Of a DNA stretch of 64,000 nucleotides, positions 1 to 9,411 are shown piece by piece. The notes under the pieces were generated by a model, which was not told the origin of the DNA, searched no databases, and saw only the letters and a list, made by a program, of their open reading frames with translations. Position 1 is the first letter of the stretch; each line of letters begins with the position of its first letter. A program made the translations under genes and the position numbers. The DNA is from Sedimentisphaerales bacterium (GTDB lineage Bacteria > Planctomycetota > Phycisphaerae > Sedimentisphaerales > SG8-4), in NCBI GenBank assembly GCA_016928975.1, contig JAFGJR010000147.1, positions 1-64,000 of the forward strand, in the 5' to 3' direction.

Positions 1-380
1 GACACGGTGACCATGGCCCCGGCCAGGAAGCAGAACATCACGCCGTTGGCGAGGTTATAGAGCGTCACGAGCTGCCGTCCGCAGATCTTCTCCAGTTGGT
101 AGTACAGCGTGAGCCTCGCGCGGGTGGCGATCGGGGCGCACAGGAAGACCCAACTTAGCACGGCCAGCACGTTGCCTGCGATGAGTCCGACGACGACGTC
201 GAACGCGCTGACGCCCGCCGCGACGAACAGCGGGCCGATCATCAGTTCGGTTCCGGCCGTGTGCTCGCCGGCGTACATCCCGATGAAGCTCTTGAAGCCG
301 AGCAGGCGATTCTGCGGCACCGGCTCCCGCTCGAATTCACTGCCACCGTGTTTCTGCTCTGGTTGCTGTTCCGTACTCAT
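1..380 (-). CDS. NCS1-like purine/cytosine permease family protein, N-terminal part (cut by window edge)
   Basis: Only the first 126 residues are inside the window; the reading frame is open to base 1. After a polar N-terminus of about 30 residues come 'FKSFIGMYAGEHTAGTELMI' and two hydrophobic stretches (about 45-65 and 70-85), then a third at about 105-126. This pattern fits the NCS1 (cytosine/purine/thiamine/allantoin) transporter superfamily, members of which occur next to sugar-degradation genes in planctomycetes. The ATG at 380 is preceded by AAAGGAA. It is the last gene visible in the rhaB-to-rhaA operon, 40 bases after rhaA, so it may import a substrate of that pathway (inference). 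The family is assigned from general resemblance only; the substrate is unknown. Confidence 0.6.
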   Translation of the reverse strand, partial: MSTEQQPEQKHGGSEFEREPVPQNRLLGFKSFIGMYAGEHTAGTELMIGPLFVAAGVSAFDVVVGLIAGNVLAVLSWVFLCAPIATRARLTLYYQLEKICGRQLVTLYNLANGVMFCFLAGAMVTV

Positions 381-420
381 GCGGCTGTTCCTTTAACGTG
401 ACCCAGACTCACTGTTGCAG

Positions 421-1686
421 CTACGCGCGTTTGACGAGCACCTCGGCCTCGTAGGCTTTCACCTCGGCGAGCCATGCGTCGCCGACCGGTACATTCGATT
501 GCAGGCAATAGTAATCCCACACGGCTCCGAAAGGTAGCGTCTTCAGTTCCTCCAGCGCGGCCAGACGAGAGGCAAAATCGCCTTTGGCTTCCATTCGCAG
601 AAGCTTAGCGGTCGGCTCCAGCAGAGCCAGCAGCAGCGCTTTGACCATGCATCGTGTGCCGATGGTCCAGGCGGCGATGCGATTGATACTCGCGTCGAAG
701 AAATCCAGACCGATGTGGGTCCGGTCGAGATAGTCGCCGCGGACAAGCTCCTGTGCCAGGGCCTGCAACTCGTCAGACAGAATGACGACGTGGTCGCTGT
801 CCCATCGCACGCCGCGACTGACGTGCAGCAGGATTTCATCGACGAAGGTCATCACGGCGGAGATCTTGTCCGCGACCGACTCCGTCGGGTGGAAATGACC
901 CATGTCCAGGCACAACAACGTCTCGTTCGCGATGGCATAGCCGAGGTAGAACTCGTGCGAGCCGACGACGTAGCTTTCCGAGCCGATTCCGAACAACTTC
1001 CCTTCAACCGCGTCCAGCAGGTGCTTGCGATTCATCGGCTTGGCGTGGATCTCATCGAGCGATTTCCGCAGCCGCTCCCGCGGGCCTTTGCGGTCCGCCG
1101 GGATGTCCTTGTATCCATCGGGAATCCAGGTATTCGTTACACAGGGCGTGCCCAACTCTCTACCCATGTAGGCTCCGATCTTGCGGCAGGCGATGCCATG
1201 CTCGACCCAGAACCTGCGGATGCCCTCGTTGGCGCTGGACAGGGTGAAGCCGTCAGCGGCCTTGGGGTGCGAGAAATACGTGCCGTTGAAGTCCATGCCG
1301 AGTCCATTGGCCCTGGCCCACTGGACCCAGCCCTTGAAATGCCTGGGCTCCAGCTCGTTGCGATCCACCCTGCCTTTGGTCTCGGCGTACATCGCATGCA
1401 GGTTCAATCGGTGTTTGCCCGGGATCAGGCTCAGGGCCTTTTCGATGTCAGCGCGTAGCTCGTCAGGAGTCCTCGCCTTGCCAGGGTAGACGCCGGTCGC
1501 CATAATCCCACCGCCGGTGAGCCCCTCGGCGTTCTCGAACCCGCCGACGTCATCTCCCTGCCAACAATGCAGAGAGATCGCGACCTTACGGAGACGCCGC
1601 ATCACCTGATCGGTATTGACGCCGTACTCTGCATAACGCTCGCGCGCCAGCCTGTATGCCTGCTCGATCTGTCTCGTCTTTGCCAT
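421..1686 (-). CDS. rhaA: L-rhamnose isomerase
   Basis: Converts L-rhamnose to L-rhamnulose in the cytoplasm (EC 5.3.1.14), the first step of rhamnose catabolism. The 421-residue product matches RhaA in length and in characteristic blocks: '[15 protein letters not shown]' near residue 37, '[16 protein letters not shown]' near 55, 'NLHAMYAE', '[12 protein letters not shown]', and the metal-site region '[10 protein letters not shown]' followed by 'RWDSDHVVI'. The ATG is preceded by a near-perfect TAGGAGGA, which overlaps the stop codon of the upstream DUF2961 gene, so translation of the two is probably coupled. It lies in one operon with rhaB, which supplies the next step. No rhamnulose-1-phosphate aldolase is seen in the window. 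Confidence 0.96.
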   Translation of the reverse strand: MAKTRQIEQAYRLARERYAEYGVNTDQVMRRLRKVAISLHCWQGDDVGGFENAEGLTGGGIMATGVYPGKARTPDELRADIEKALSLIPGKHRLNLHAMYAETKGRVDRNELEPRHFKGWVQWARANGLGMDFNGTYFSHPKAADGFTLSSANEGIRRFWVEHGIACRKIGAYMGRELGTPCVTNTWIPDGYKDIPADRKGPRERLRKSLDEIHAKPMNRKHLLDAVEGKLFGIGSESYVVGSHEFYLGYAIANETLLCLDMGHFHPTESVADKISAVMTFVDEILLHVSRGVRWDSDHVVILSDELQALAQELVRGDYLDRTHIGLDFFDASINRIAAWTIGTRCMVKALLLALLEPTAKLLRMEAKGDFASRLAALEELKTLPFGAVWDYYCLQSNVPVGDAWLAEVKAYEAEVLVKRA

Positions 1687-1696
1687 GACGGTCCTC

Positions 1697-2902
1697 CTAT
1701 TTCTGTGGCGCGACTCTCAGGGCCTCTCTGTCGGGCAGCTTGGGGAAGGTCGCATGCGGCTCGGCCTGGTACCAGTAGGCGACCGATGCGATATCATCCT
1801 CTTCCTGCAAATAGGTCCCGTCCTTGTTCCAGCCGAGTGCCTGAATCGTCACACGCAAGTCTTTCTCGAACCGGACGGGGTCGGTGATGTGCCAGCGATA
1901 CAAGCCGAAGCGTTGGCCGACCTCGTAGATCTTGTCGGGCGGAAGGACCTGGGCCAGACCGGTATACGGCGTGGAGAACGTCTGGTACTTCTTCGTCGCA
2001 CGGTTCTCGAAGTTGTACGAGCCGCAGAAGTAATCTTCGGTTCCTGTGCCGGCGATGGTCGGGAATTCCTTGTCGCCATCCATGTAGAATTTGATCTCGC
2101 CTTCGCCCCACCAACCCGGGCTGTGGACTTCCCACGCGAGGTAGGTGCCGACGTAGTGGCCCCGGCCTTGGATGCCGTCGACGATCGTGAAGAGGCCCTT
2201 GGCCTTCAGTGGCGATTCGCGACGATACTGTGCGTGGAAGTAGCCCATGCTCTGTGGCACATCGGTCAGCGTGTAGTTGATCTGGTAGTAGAGCGTCATG
2301 TCCTTGTCGTCGAGGTTCTCCATAGTGACCTTCGCGCTCTTGCGGAAGGGCATCTGCCAGTAGCTGTTGAACGCGCTGCCCGGATTCACGCAGATCGCCA
2401 GGGAGTTGATCTGGGCGTACTGGCCCCAGCCGCAGGCGAAGAAATGGCTCATCGGGACCTCCACTGACGGCTCAGTCTCGCCGTCCCAGTAGAAGCGGAG
2501 GATGTAGAGTTGAGTTTTATCGAGCGGGGCAGGCGTCATCCAGATTTGCTGGATGGCACCGGAGCCGTTGATCTCCCCCATGGTGAACGTGGACCTGGCG
2601 GGAATTCTTACCGACGGCGAGACCTTCCAGCCCTGACCCAGGTTGCGCGCGGCGTTCTTGCCGGTGCCTTCGGTGGCCATGCCGGCCTTGCCTTTCTCGC
2701 CGGTGAAGTTCTCCGGACTGATCGAGCGCGTCTGAGCGTTCGACAATCGCGGCAGGTCACCGATGTCCGTGCCCAGGCCGTTGAAGCTCCGGCCCTGTGC
2801 GAACAGGTCGGTCGCTGCGAAGCAAACCAACCCACAAATCGCGGCGAACAGCATGCATGAGCCGGTTCCAGATCGGTGCGAGATTCTCCCCGTCCTTCTC
2901 AT
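1697..2902 (-). CDS. secreted DUF2961 (GH172-like) protein
   Basis: About 401 residues with an N-terminal signal peptide (basic '[10 protein letters not shown]', then a hydrophobic segment ending near 'DLFAQG'). The body carries the DUF2961 signature: '[12 protein letters not shown]', '[20 protein letters not shown]', '[14 protein letters not shown]', '[11 protein letters not shown]'. DUF2961 proteins have been reclassified as glycoside hydrolase family GH172, with fructofuranosidase or arabinofuranosidase activity in characterised members; the substrate here is unknown. I chose the ATG at 2902 because it follows AAAGGAAAAGGAA; an in-frame ATG at 2938 would overlap the upstream stop codon (ATGA) but lacks a good ribosome site. 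Its place inside the rhamnose operon suggests it releases rhamnose or a linked sugar from a glycan outside the cytoplasm (inference). Confidence 0.85.
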   Translation of the reverse strand: MRRTGRISHRSGTGSCMLFAAICGLVCFAATDLFAQGRSFNGLGTDIGDLPRLSNAQTRSISPENFTGEKGKAGMATEGTGKNAARNLGQGWKVSPSVRIPARSTFTMGEINGSGAIQQIWMTPAPLDKTQLYILRFYWDGETEPSVEVPMSHFFACGWGQYAQINSLAICVNPGSAFNSYWQMPFRKSAKVTMENLDDKDMTLYYQINYTLTDVPQSMGYFHAQYRRESPLKAKGLFTIVDGIQGRGHYVGTYLAWEVHSPGWWGEGEIKFYMDGDKEFPTIAGTGTEDYFCGSYNFENRATKKYQTFSTPYTGLAQVLPPDKIYEVGQRFGLYRWHITDPVRFEKDLRVTIQALGWNKDGTYLQEEDDIASVAYWYQAEPHATFPKLPDREALRVAPQK

Positions 2903-2934
2903 TTCCTTTTCCTTTCCCTGCGTGATACCAAGAG

Positions 2935-4608
2935 TCATTTCTTTGGATACCCGTCGAGCAGTCTGTTCTCCGCTTCGGCGGTCCACAGACCGTCCTTCAA
3001 GGCTGCTGCAACCTCCGGCATCTTGTCGGTGAGCTCCTCCAGTCGCGTCAGGCCGAGGCCTTTGCAGACCGGGTACACCATGATCTTGCCGGCGATGGAC
3101 CGGTTCTCGACCGCTCGAATGCCATCGACCGCACCGTCAAGCCCCGAGACGGCGGCCACACTGACGTTGGTGTCCAGCCGGCCCGTCTCAACCTTCTCCA
3201 GCATGCGCTTCATGTCGTCGAGCGTCGAGCCGCTGGTGCCGATGAGATACAGCCGCTTCTCGATATAGGCGTCAAGGTCGATCTCGCCGGTGACGGTTGC
3301 CGGGATGCCCGCGAAGATGTTGACGACACCTCGCGGCGCGGAGTCGCGTACAGCGGCCGCCACCAGTCCCGGCACCGGCGCCATCAGGACCGTGTAGGTG
3401 CAATCCTCCGGGGTCTGGTCTTTCTTGGCGTTGTATGTCTGGTACTCGACGTCATTCTTCTGGGCCAGTGGCTGGGCGACCTTTGTCAGTGCCGCCAACC
3501 GGTTCTCATCCACGTCCCCTGCAAACACGCTCACGGTGTCCACGCCCTGGCAGATGTCGCGGATCACGTGCATCATCCCCATGGGTCCGCCGGCGCCGAC
3601 AACGTTGACCCGGTCGCCATGGCGAATCTCGCCGGTCCTGGGGATAGACTTCATCGAGTCCACAGGGTCCGACCCGGTCGTGCCGACGATGCGGATTCCG
3701 CCGTAATGGACCCGGCCGACCATCGTCACCACCGGCCTCCCGAACCGCTCGCCGCCGAGGACGATGTTGAACAAGCCATTGGCGGCCACCTTCGCGAAGA
3801 GCAACTCCGCCGTAGACGGATTCGCTCCAAAGTAAATCACATCGTCAAAGGCGGCGTCATCGAGCTTGTCAACGTACTTGGCGCGGGTGATGGGCACCGT
3901 GAGCTCTGCCGACGCCGGTTGCTTGGAAACCCACGTGACCTTGGCGGGAGTCCCGTGTCGCCGGAAGAGATTGCTCATGCGGCCGCTCGCGATCTCGGTG
4001 TCCGCGACGATCAGCATCTGGCCGTCCGCCTTGAGCGTTGTTCGCCCCTGGGTGACGTACGCGTCCTCGACACACGCCCACGGCTCCGCCAGTGCGATTG
4101 CGGAGCCCGACAGGTGCTCGGCGGCTGGGATGAGCATCGATTCGCCGTCTGGAGCGGTGATGATGCGCTCATCCATCAGGACGTACTCCTGAAGGGCGCC
4201 CTCGAAGTTGTACCCGAAAGCGGCGTTGGAGGTCGCTGTGTGGACCCAGCGGTAATCCGTCTGCACAAGGTATCGCTCACCGCGCTTATGTCTCTCCACG
4301 CCCGGCCCGACCGCCGCGATCCGGACAACCGTCTCGTGTCCGGGGACCGTCGGCGCCGCATCCGGGACATAACTGGGGATGTCCTTGAGAATGTCAAGAT
4401 CCACGCCTGAAACGACCGGGCCCTTGCGGACGTGACCGGCGAACTGTTTGAGCAGCTTCAAATCCGAGAAGCACAGGCCGACAACCTCCACCCGCGCCAG
4501 CACCTGGTGGGGTCCGGGCGGAAAGACATCCTTCGCCTTGTTCAGGGTGAGTTGATCGGGGCCAACCAGTTGCACGGCGTATTGCGTCGCCGGGGTGTTC
4601 TCGGTCAT
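2935..4608 (-). CDS. zinc-type MDR alcohol/polyol dehydrogenase-like protein, enlarged
   Basis: A 557-residue protein of the medium-chain dehydrogenase/reductase superfamily. The GroES-like catalytic domain shows 'VGLCFSDLKLL' (Cys46 and Asp49, the usual first zinc ligand region) and 'PTVPGHETVV' (His91, Glu92); 'ALAEPWACVEDAY' follows at about 173. A second nucleotide-fold segment with 'VNVVGAGGPMGMM' lies near residue 335. At 557 residues it is about 200 longer than usual family members, the extra length falling between catalytic and cofactor segments. It sits between the PHP gene and the DUF2961 gene in the rhamnose operon. A plausible role is oxidation or reduction of a rhamnose-derived intermediate such as lactaldehyde, but nothing in the sequence fixes the substrate. 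The ATG is preceded by AAGGA. Confidence 0.8.
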   Translation of the reverse strand: MTENTPATQYAVQLVGPDQLTLNKAKDVFPPGPHQVLARVEVVGLCFSDLKLLKQFAGHVRKGPVVSGVDLDILKDIPSYVPDAAPTVPGHETVVRIAAVGPGVERHKRGERYLVQTDYRWVHTATSNAAFGYNFEGALQEYVLMDERIITAPDGESMLIPAAEHLSGSAIALAEPWACVEDAYVTQGRTTLKADGQMLIVADTEIASGRMSNLFRRHGTPAKVTWVSKQPASAELTVPITRAKYVDKLDDAAFDDVIYFGANPSTAELLFAKVAANGLFNIVLGGERFGRPVVTMVGRVHYGGIRIVGTTGSDPVDSMKSIPRTGEIRHGDRVNVVGAGGPMGMMHVIRDICQGVDTVSVFAGDVDENRLAALTKVAQPLAQKNDVEYQTYNAKKDQTPEDCTYTVLMAPVPGLVAAAVRDSAPRGVVNIFAGIPATVTGEIDLDAYIEKRLYLIGTSGSTLDDMKRMLEKVETGRLDTNVSVAAVSGLDGAVDGIRAVENRSIAGKIMVYPVCKGLGLTRLEELTDKMPEVAAALKDGLWTAEAENRLLDGYPKK

Positions 4609-4624
4609 GGATGTCGATCCTTGA

Positions 4625-5950
4625 TCACGCTCCTATTTGTCTCAGCACGTCACGCGGGGACGCGGTGTCCCTGAGGGTTGCGAGGCCATCCTCTTGTCGC
4701 GGAGTCAACGTCGCACCGACCTGCTCGAAGAAGGCGTTCTTGCGTTCAGAGGTGTCGAAAGACCTGTTCGCCCACGCGCTGGTATATCCCAGGCCGCATT
4801 GTCGCTGCAACACCGCATGAGCGTAGACAATGTGGGCGCCCTTCAGGAAGACTGGTAGCAGGGGGGCCAGTTCTTTCGTGTCGAAATCGTCGACGAACTT
4901 CTGACCCGGGCTGTTCATCTCCGTGCCTTCGACCACCACAAGGTGGCGGCGCTGTGCTGCCTCGATCACGTGATAGAGGTTCTGCACCTTCTGATCCTGC
5001 GCCCCCGGTGTGTAGTTGCGGTCCGGGATGACGTTGATTGCCACGGCCCCTGTGCTCGTTGCGACATCGAGCAACTCCTCGATCGCCTGCTCGCCGTCAC
5101 TGGAGCCATCGAGCCACGTGTGCACGGGCATTCCACCTGCCGCGAGGATGAAGCGGTTCGTGTCGGCCATCAGCGGGAACGAGCCTTTGTCCGGTTGGAC
5201 GTAGCCGACTCCGCCTCGCTTCATCGTTTTGGCGCGGATCGTATTGAGCAAATCTCGCCCCTCAGGCAACCCGAGCTGCACGGCGTCGGTCCCCAGCTTC
5301 TGCGACCAGAACTCGATGAGATCGTGACTCTCGCCGAAGACGTCGATGGCCTTGCGGGCATACGCCAGGCACATGTGCCGCTCCGTTGGATTGCCCGCCG
5401 GCGTCAGGATCAGCACGTCTCGTTCGTAGTCGATCTCCACGGGACTGAGATGCCGGTTGACACGCCCCATCAGCTCGCGGTTCCGCTGCTGTGCGGTCTC
5501 CTTGAGGCCACGAAGGAACGGTTCCTGTGACTTTGGCACCTTCGAACTCGGGAAGCCAACGCCCATATGATAGGAGATCCCCGGCTCGCCCGGCGAGTTG
5601 ATCACCCGCGTGGAGAAATCGGGCACGTATACGCGCGTCTCCAGGCCGGAGCAGCCCTTGAGGTCCAGCAACCGGCAGGCCTCGCGAAACTCGTCGAGCG
5701 CGTCGAGTACGTCAAAGTCCGTCGTGCCGACAACCGTCAGCCCCGTTTTGCGAGCCAGCCAGGCGAATTTCGTCGGGCTGTAGCCGTAGGCGTTGTACGA
5801 GAAGAACGTGTGACAGTGCAGGTTGACGAAGGTGCACGGCTCGCCGAGGGCGATTTCACCGGTCTTCACTTTTCCGAGCAGGGCCAGCAGTGCGCCCTTG
5901 CGTTCTGTTGGATCGAAGCTGTCCAACTGCTGTTCGAGTTTCTCGATCAA
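4625..5950 (-). CDS. PHP-domain metal-dependent phosphoesterase-like protein
   Basis: The 441-residue protein has the PHP (polymerase and histidinol phosphatase) entry motif 'NLHCHTFFSYNAYG' at about residues 43-56 and 'VVGTTDFDVLDALDEF' soon after, both giving metal-binding His/Asp residues. Later blocks ('VVVEGTEMNSPGQKFVDDF', 'AHIVYAHAVLQRQCG') keep further potential ligands. The start is a TTG at 5950 chosen because AAGGAGA lies nine bases upstream and no ATG precedes the motif. It is 24 bases after rhaB and 17 before the dehydrogenase gene, clearly in the same operon. Related PHP proteins accompany rhamnose/fucose genes in planctomycetes; the reaction is not known to me. A sugar-phosphate or lactone hydrolase is possible. 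Confidence 0.8.
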   Translation of the reverse strand: MIEKLEQQLDSFDPTERKGALLALLGKVKTGEIALGEPCTFVNLHCHTFFSYNAYGYSPTKFAWLARKTGLTVVGTTDFDVLDALDEFREACRLLDLKGCSGLETRVYVPDFSTRVINSPGEPGISYHMGVGFPSSKVPKSQEPFLRGLKETAQQRNRELMGRVNRHLSPVEIDYERDVLILTPAGNPTERHMCLAYARKAIDVFGESHDLIEFWSQKLGTDAVQLGLPEGRDLLNTIRAKTMKRGGVGYVQPDKGSFPLMADTNRFILAAGGMPVHTWLDGSSDGEQAIEELLDVATSTGAVAINVIPDRNYTPGAQDQKVQNLYHVIEAAQRRHLVVVEGTEMNSPGQKFVDDFDTKELAPLLPVFLKGAHIVYAHAVLQRQCGLGYTSAWANRSFDTSERKNAFFEQVGATLTPRQEDGLATLRDTASPRDVLRQIGA

Positions 5951-5974
5951 GATCCCCGTCTCCTTCTGCGACGA

Positions 5975-7453
5975 CTAGTTGCTTCCTGCGGACTTCTCGT
6001 ATTGCTTCTCCCACAGAGCTGTGTCCTGGGGTAGGTACTCCTTCAGGTCAAACGAGTCTCGGATGACCTCGCGGGCCTCGTCGATGCTCCTGAGTTGTCC
6101 GGCGGCCTTGGCCTGCATGAGGATATTGCCGATGGCGGTGGCTTCGATGGGGCCGGTGATGACCTTGCGGCCGATGGCGTTGGCGGTGAACTGGCACAGC
6201 AGCTCGTTCTGGATCCCGCCACCGACGATGTGCAGGACGCCGATAACCTGGCCTGTGACATCTTCGATCGCGTTGAGGACCGAGCGGTACTTGAGGGCGA
6301 GACTCTCCAGGATCAGGCGGACCATCTGGCCCTTGTCCTGTGTGGGTCTTTGACCAGTATCGGCCAGACACTTGTTGATCCTCGCCGGCATGTCCCCTGG
6401 TGCAAGAAACTCACTGCGGTCGCACTCGACGTGGGCGAAGAAGGGCTTGGCGGCTGCGGCCATCTTCGTCAGCTCGGCGTACGAGAGGTCCTGGCCTTCG
6501 CGCTGCCACTGGCGCTTGCATTCCTGCACGAGCCACAATCCCATGATATTCTTCAAAAGCCGGATCGTGTTGTCCACGCCGCCTTCGTTCGTGAACTCGT
6601 ACTTGAACGTCTTGTCGTTGATGATGGCGCTGGACAACTCCACGCCCATCAGGCTCCACGTCCCCGAAGACAGGTAGGCCCACCTATCGCTGCTTGCGGG
6701 GACACCGAGCACTGCCGAGGCGGTGTCGTGCGAGCCGATGGCGATGACCGGGATCTTCTGGCAGCCGACCTCCTCCGCCACGTCATCGGTCAAATCGCCG
6801 ATGATCGCTCCGGGCATAGTGATTCTGGGCATGATGTCCATTGGCAGCGAAAGCCCATCGAAGATCGGCTGCGACCACTGGTCGGTCCGCATATCCATCA
6901 TCTGCGAGGTGCTTGCCAGTGTGTACTCGCCGATGGCCGTGCCGCAGAGGAAATAGGAGAACAGGTCCGCCATGAAGAGCAGTCGCTTGGTCCCGGCCAG
7001 CGCCGGCGAATTCGCCAATCGCATGGCAAGGACCTGGTAGAGCGAGTTGAGTTGCATGAACTGAATACCGGTGCTGTCATAAATCCGGCGTTTCGGCATG
7101 AGTGCGAACGCCTTGTCCATCATGCCATTGGTGCGGCTGTCACGGTAGTGGTAAGGTCTCTCAAGAAGCTTGCCGTCGGCTCCGAGCAGGCCGAAGTCCA
7201 CGCCCCAGGTGTCCACGCCGATGCCGCACACCTTGTCGCCGGCCTTCCTGGCCGCCTGACCAATGCCCGTCTTGACCTCCGACAGCAGCCGGTCGAAGTC
7301 CCACCGCAGTGACCCATTCTCTTCCACCGGTCCATTGCCGAAGCGGTGAATCTGTTCGAGGCTCAATCGTCCGTCGGCAATCCGGCCGAGCATGACTCGA
7401 CCACTCTCGGCGCCCAGATCAACGGCAATATAGCTGCTGGCTTTCTTCGCCAT
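5975..7453 (-). CDS. rhaB: L-rhamnulokinase
   Basis: FGGY-family sugar kinase of 492 residues, phosphorylating L-rhamnulose to L-rhamnulose 1-phosphate (EC 2.7.1.5). The N-terminal phosphate-binding motif is 'AVDLGAESGRVMLG' (residues 10-23); 'GIGVDTWGVDFGLL', 'PYHYRDSRTNGMMD' and 'GIQFMQLNSLYQ' are characteristic of RhaB rather than xylulo- or glycerol kinases. The C-terminal ATPase half contains 'YLSSGTWSLMGVE' and 'LHIVGGGIQNELLCQFTANA'. The ATG follows AGAAGGAG. It is the first gene of the rhamnose operon, with a well-formed promoter just upstream. Confidence 0.95.
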   Translation of the reverse strand: MAKKASSYIAVDLGAESGRVMLGRIADGRLSLEQIHRFGNGPVEENGSLRWDFDRLLSEVKTGIGQAARKAGDKVCGIGVDTWGVDFGLLGADGKLLERPYHYRDSRTNGMMDKAFALMPKRRIYDSTGIQFMQLNSLYQVLAMRLANSPALAGTKRLLFMADLFSYFLCGTAIGEYTLASTSQMMDMRTDQWSQPIFDGLSLPMDIMPRITMPGAIIGDLTDDVAEEVGCQKIPVIAIGSHDTASAVLGVPASSDRWAYLSSGTWSLMGVELSSAIINDKTFKYEFTNEGGVDNTIRLLKNIMGLWLVQECKRQWQREGQDLSYAELTKMAAAAKPFFAHVECDRSEFLAPGDMPARINKCLADTGQRPTQDKGQMVRLILESLALKYRSVLNAIEDVTGQVIGVLHIVGGGIQNELLCQFTANAIGRKVITGPIEATAIGNILMQAKAAGQLRSIDEAREVIRDSFDLKEYLPQDTALWEKQYEKSAGSN

Positions 7454-7513
7454 CGCCTGCTCCTTCTCGCAAGCTCGTTCCGCACATCATTGCGAACTAC
7501 GTGCGTGACAGAG

Positions 7514-7542
7514 ATTAAATGGCAGAGAGTGGGGGTCGTCAA
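7514..7542 (-). promoter_or_regulatory. predicted promoter of the rhamnose operon
   Basis: On the minus strand TTGACG (7537-7542) and TTTAAT (7514-7519) are separated by exactly 17 bases, a close match to a sigma-70 promoter. It lies in the 115-base gap between folC and rhaB, about 60 bases upstream of the rhaB start, and would drive rhaB and the genes that follow. I see no obvious repressor palindrome next to it. Confidence 0.6.
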
Positions 7543-7568
7543 CTGTAAACTACGCCGTCCGCGCGGGA

Positions 7569-9002
7569 TCAGGATGTGACCGAGACTATGCGAGGCTCGA
7601 ACCGGACCTTGGCCTGGCCGATCAGATAGAAGCTGCCGGTGATGCAGATCAGGTCCTCACGGCCGATCGCGCTGCGAGCAAGCTGCAAGGCCTCGCCGAG
7701 ACAACTGGCGGTCTGGCACATCTTGCCGCAGAGCTCCGTGTACGCGTCGGCCAATTCCTGTGGCGGCATGGCCTTCGTCGAATTGCTTCGCGTGAAGATG
7801 ACCTTGTCCGCTCCATACTGGAGCTCCGCCAGCATCCCTTTGATGTCCTTGTCGCTGTTGCAGCCGAAGATGACCACCATGGAATCGTACGGGATGTTCT
7901 GGCCGATCGCGTGGATCAGTGCGCGGATGCTGGCAGCGTTGTGCGCGCCGTCGATCATGATGCGAGGATCGTCGCAGATCATTTCCATCCGCCCGGCCAG
8001 TCTCACCTCGCTCAGCCCGGCGGCGGCCTTGTCGTTGTCGATTTGGTAGCCGGCTGCCTTGAGCTTGTCCAGCAACGCCAGGGCCAACCCGCAATTGATG
8101 GCCTGGTGCCGCCCGTGCAGGGGCACACGTAGGTGTTCGAATCGGCTCGTCGGAGTGGTCAGGCAGATGCGCGTGTGAGGCCCATGCTCCCGCGACGTCT
8201 CGAAGCGACAAGAGAAGTCGATGTCGCTGCCTGTCACGCTCAGGGGAGCTCTGATGGCCGTAGCCTGTGCTCGGAGCACATTCAGTGCTATCTGCTCCTG
8301 TTCCACCGTCACCGCCGGCACGCCACGCTTGAACACGCCAGCCTTCTCCATCGCGATCCGGTCGAGTGTATCGCCAAGCTGCAGCTTGTGGTCGATGCTA
8401 AGACTCGTGATACCCACGACTTCCGGCAGAATGACATTGGTGCTGTCGAGCCGTCCGCCCATGCCTGTCTCGATCACGCCGACGTCGATCTCGCGGTCCG
8501 CAAAGTGCAGGAAAGCCAGCGTGGTCATGATCTCGAAAAATGTCGGCGGGTCCGTCTTGCTCAACTTCTCCACAGACGCATAGATGCGATTCAGCAAGGC
8601 GAGCATCTCGGCATCGGTGATCATCTCCGAGTCCACTGCGATTCGCTCATGCAGATGGACCAGGTGTGGAGAGGTATACAGGCCGACGCTCAACCCGTTC
8701 GCTTCGAGCATTTTAGCCAGCATCGTGGCCGTCGAGCCTTTGCCTTTCGTACCGGCAATGTGTACCGTCCTGATCTTCGCGTGGGGATCACCAACGAGCG
8801 CCAACAGCTTCTGCATCCGTTCGAGACTGAACGTTGTGACGTTGTAGCGCACGTGCTCTTCTCTCTCGTAGTCGGTCCTGTCAAACAGATACGAGATCGC
8901 TTCCTTGTAGTTGCTGAAAGCCCTATCGGCTTTTATCGAGGCGACCTTGGAAGAGCTCCTTCGTGTTCGTTTCTTTCCGGTTGTCCTTATCGTTTTGGCC
9001 AT
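7569..9002 (-). CDS. folC: folylpolyglutamate synthase / dihydrofolate synthase
   Basis: Mur-ligase-type ATP-dependent enzyme that adds glutamate to dihydropteroate or folates. The 477-residue sequence has the P-loop 'IAGTKGKGSTATML' (about 81-94), 'SVGLYTSPHLVHLHERI', 'PPTFFEIMTTLAF', the Mg-site region 'VIETGMGGRLDSTN' and the C-terminal domain 'ILIDGAHN'-like block 'IMIDGAHNAASIRALI'. A Lys/Arg-rich N-terminal extension of about 30 residues precedes the family core 'EAISYLFDRTDYER'. No Shine-Dalgarno sequence is visible, and the promoter -10 element ends only nine bases before the ATG, so the mRNA is probably leaderless or nearly so. Confidence 0.93.
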   Translation of the reverse strand: MAKTIRTTGKKRTRRSSSKVASIKADRAFSNYKEAISYLFDRTDYEREEHVRYNVTTFSLERMQKLLALVGDPHAKIRTVHIAGTKGKGSTATMLAKMLEANGLSVGLYTSPHLVHLHERIAVDSEMITDAEMLALLNRIYASVEKLSKTDPPTFFEIMTTLAFLHFADREIDVGVIETGMGGRLDSTNVILPEVVGITSLSIDHKLQLGDTLDRIAMEKAGVFKRGVPAVTVEQEQIALNVLRAQATAIRAPLSVTGSDIDFSCRFETSREHGPHTRICLTTPTSRFEHLRVPLHGRHQAINCGLALALLDKLKAAGYQIDNDKAAAGLSEVRLAGRMEMICDDPRIMIDGAHNAASIRALIHAIGQNIPYDSMVVIFGCNSDKDIKGMLAELQYGADKVIFTRSNSTKAMPPQELADAYTELCGKMCQTASCLGEALQLARSAIGREDLICITGSFYLIGQAKVRFEPRIVSVTS

Positions 9003-9011
9003 GAACCCGCC

Positions 9012-9040
9012 ATGTTAGCAAATCGCATTCCTGTAGTCAA
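9012..9040 (-). promoter_or_regulatory. predicted folC promoter giving a leaderless transcript
   Basis: Minus-strand TTGACT (9035-9040), a 17-base spacer, then TAACAT (9012-9017). The folC ATG begins at 9002, nine bases beyond the -10 element, so transcription would begin at or within a few bases of the start codon. Confidence 0.6.
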
Positions 9041-9411
9041 TCATCCATATTCGACAGCGACGGAGAATTCTACTTGCCGCTCCCTGCAAGATGTGCGTAA
9101 ATCGTTTCGCAATCGTGAGTTACAAAACAAGACAGTAGGTAGGGCAGATCGTGTCACAGCCCGTTTTACATCAGATATCCTTGCTTTTTCATCAGCTCGT
9201 TTAATAATGACGGGCCTCCGTGTGCCTTCCACGTCAGCCAGCCACAATCCAACCTACTGGCACGGGCACTACAGTGTTCGACGCCCCAGGGGGCTGGTTT
9301 ATTGCAGACATGAGGGGGAATCGCATCGGATGGGCGGATCATGTGCCCGGGGAGTGCGGCAGAGAGCAGTACACCAACCGGGCTATTGGCTCTGATCGTC
9401 GCCAGCCGTAA
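9041..9411 (-). other. dprA-folC intergenic stretch with an unassigned 58-codon ORF
   Basis: About 370 bases lie between the end of dprA and the folC promoter. No rho-independent terminator is evident. A minus-strand ORF at 9166-9342 encodes 58 residues (starts MIRPSDAIPPH, ends NELMKKQGYLM) with no ribosome site; its end is more AT-rich than the surroundings. GCCCGT and ACGGGC arms bracket that AT-rich end (about 9160-9220). I do not recognise the peptide and would not assert it is expressed. Confidence 0.3.
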
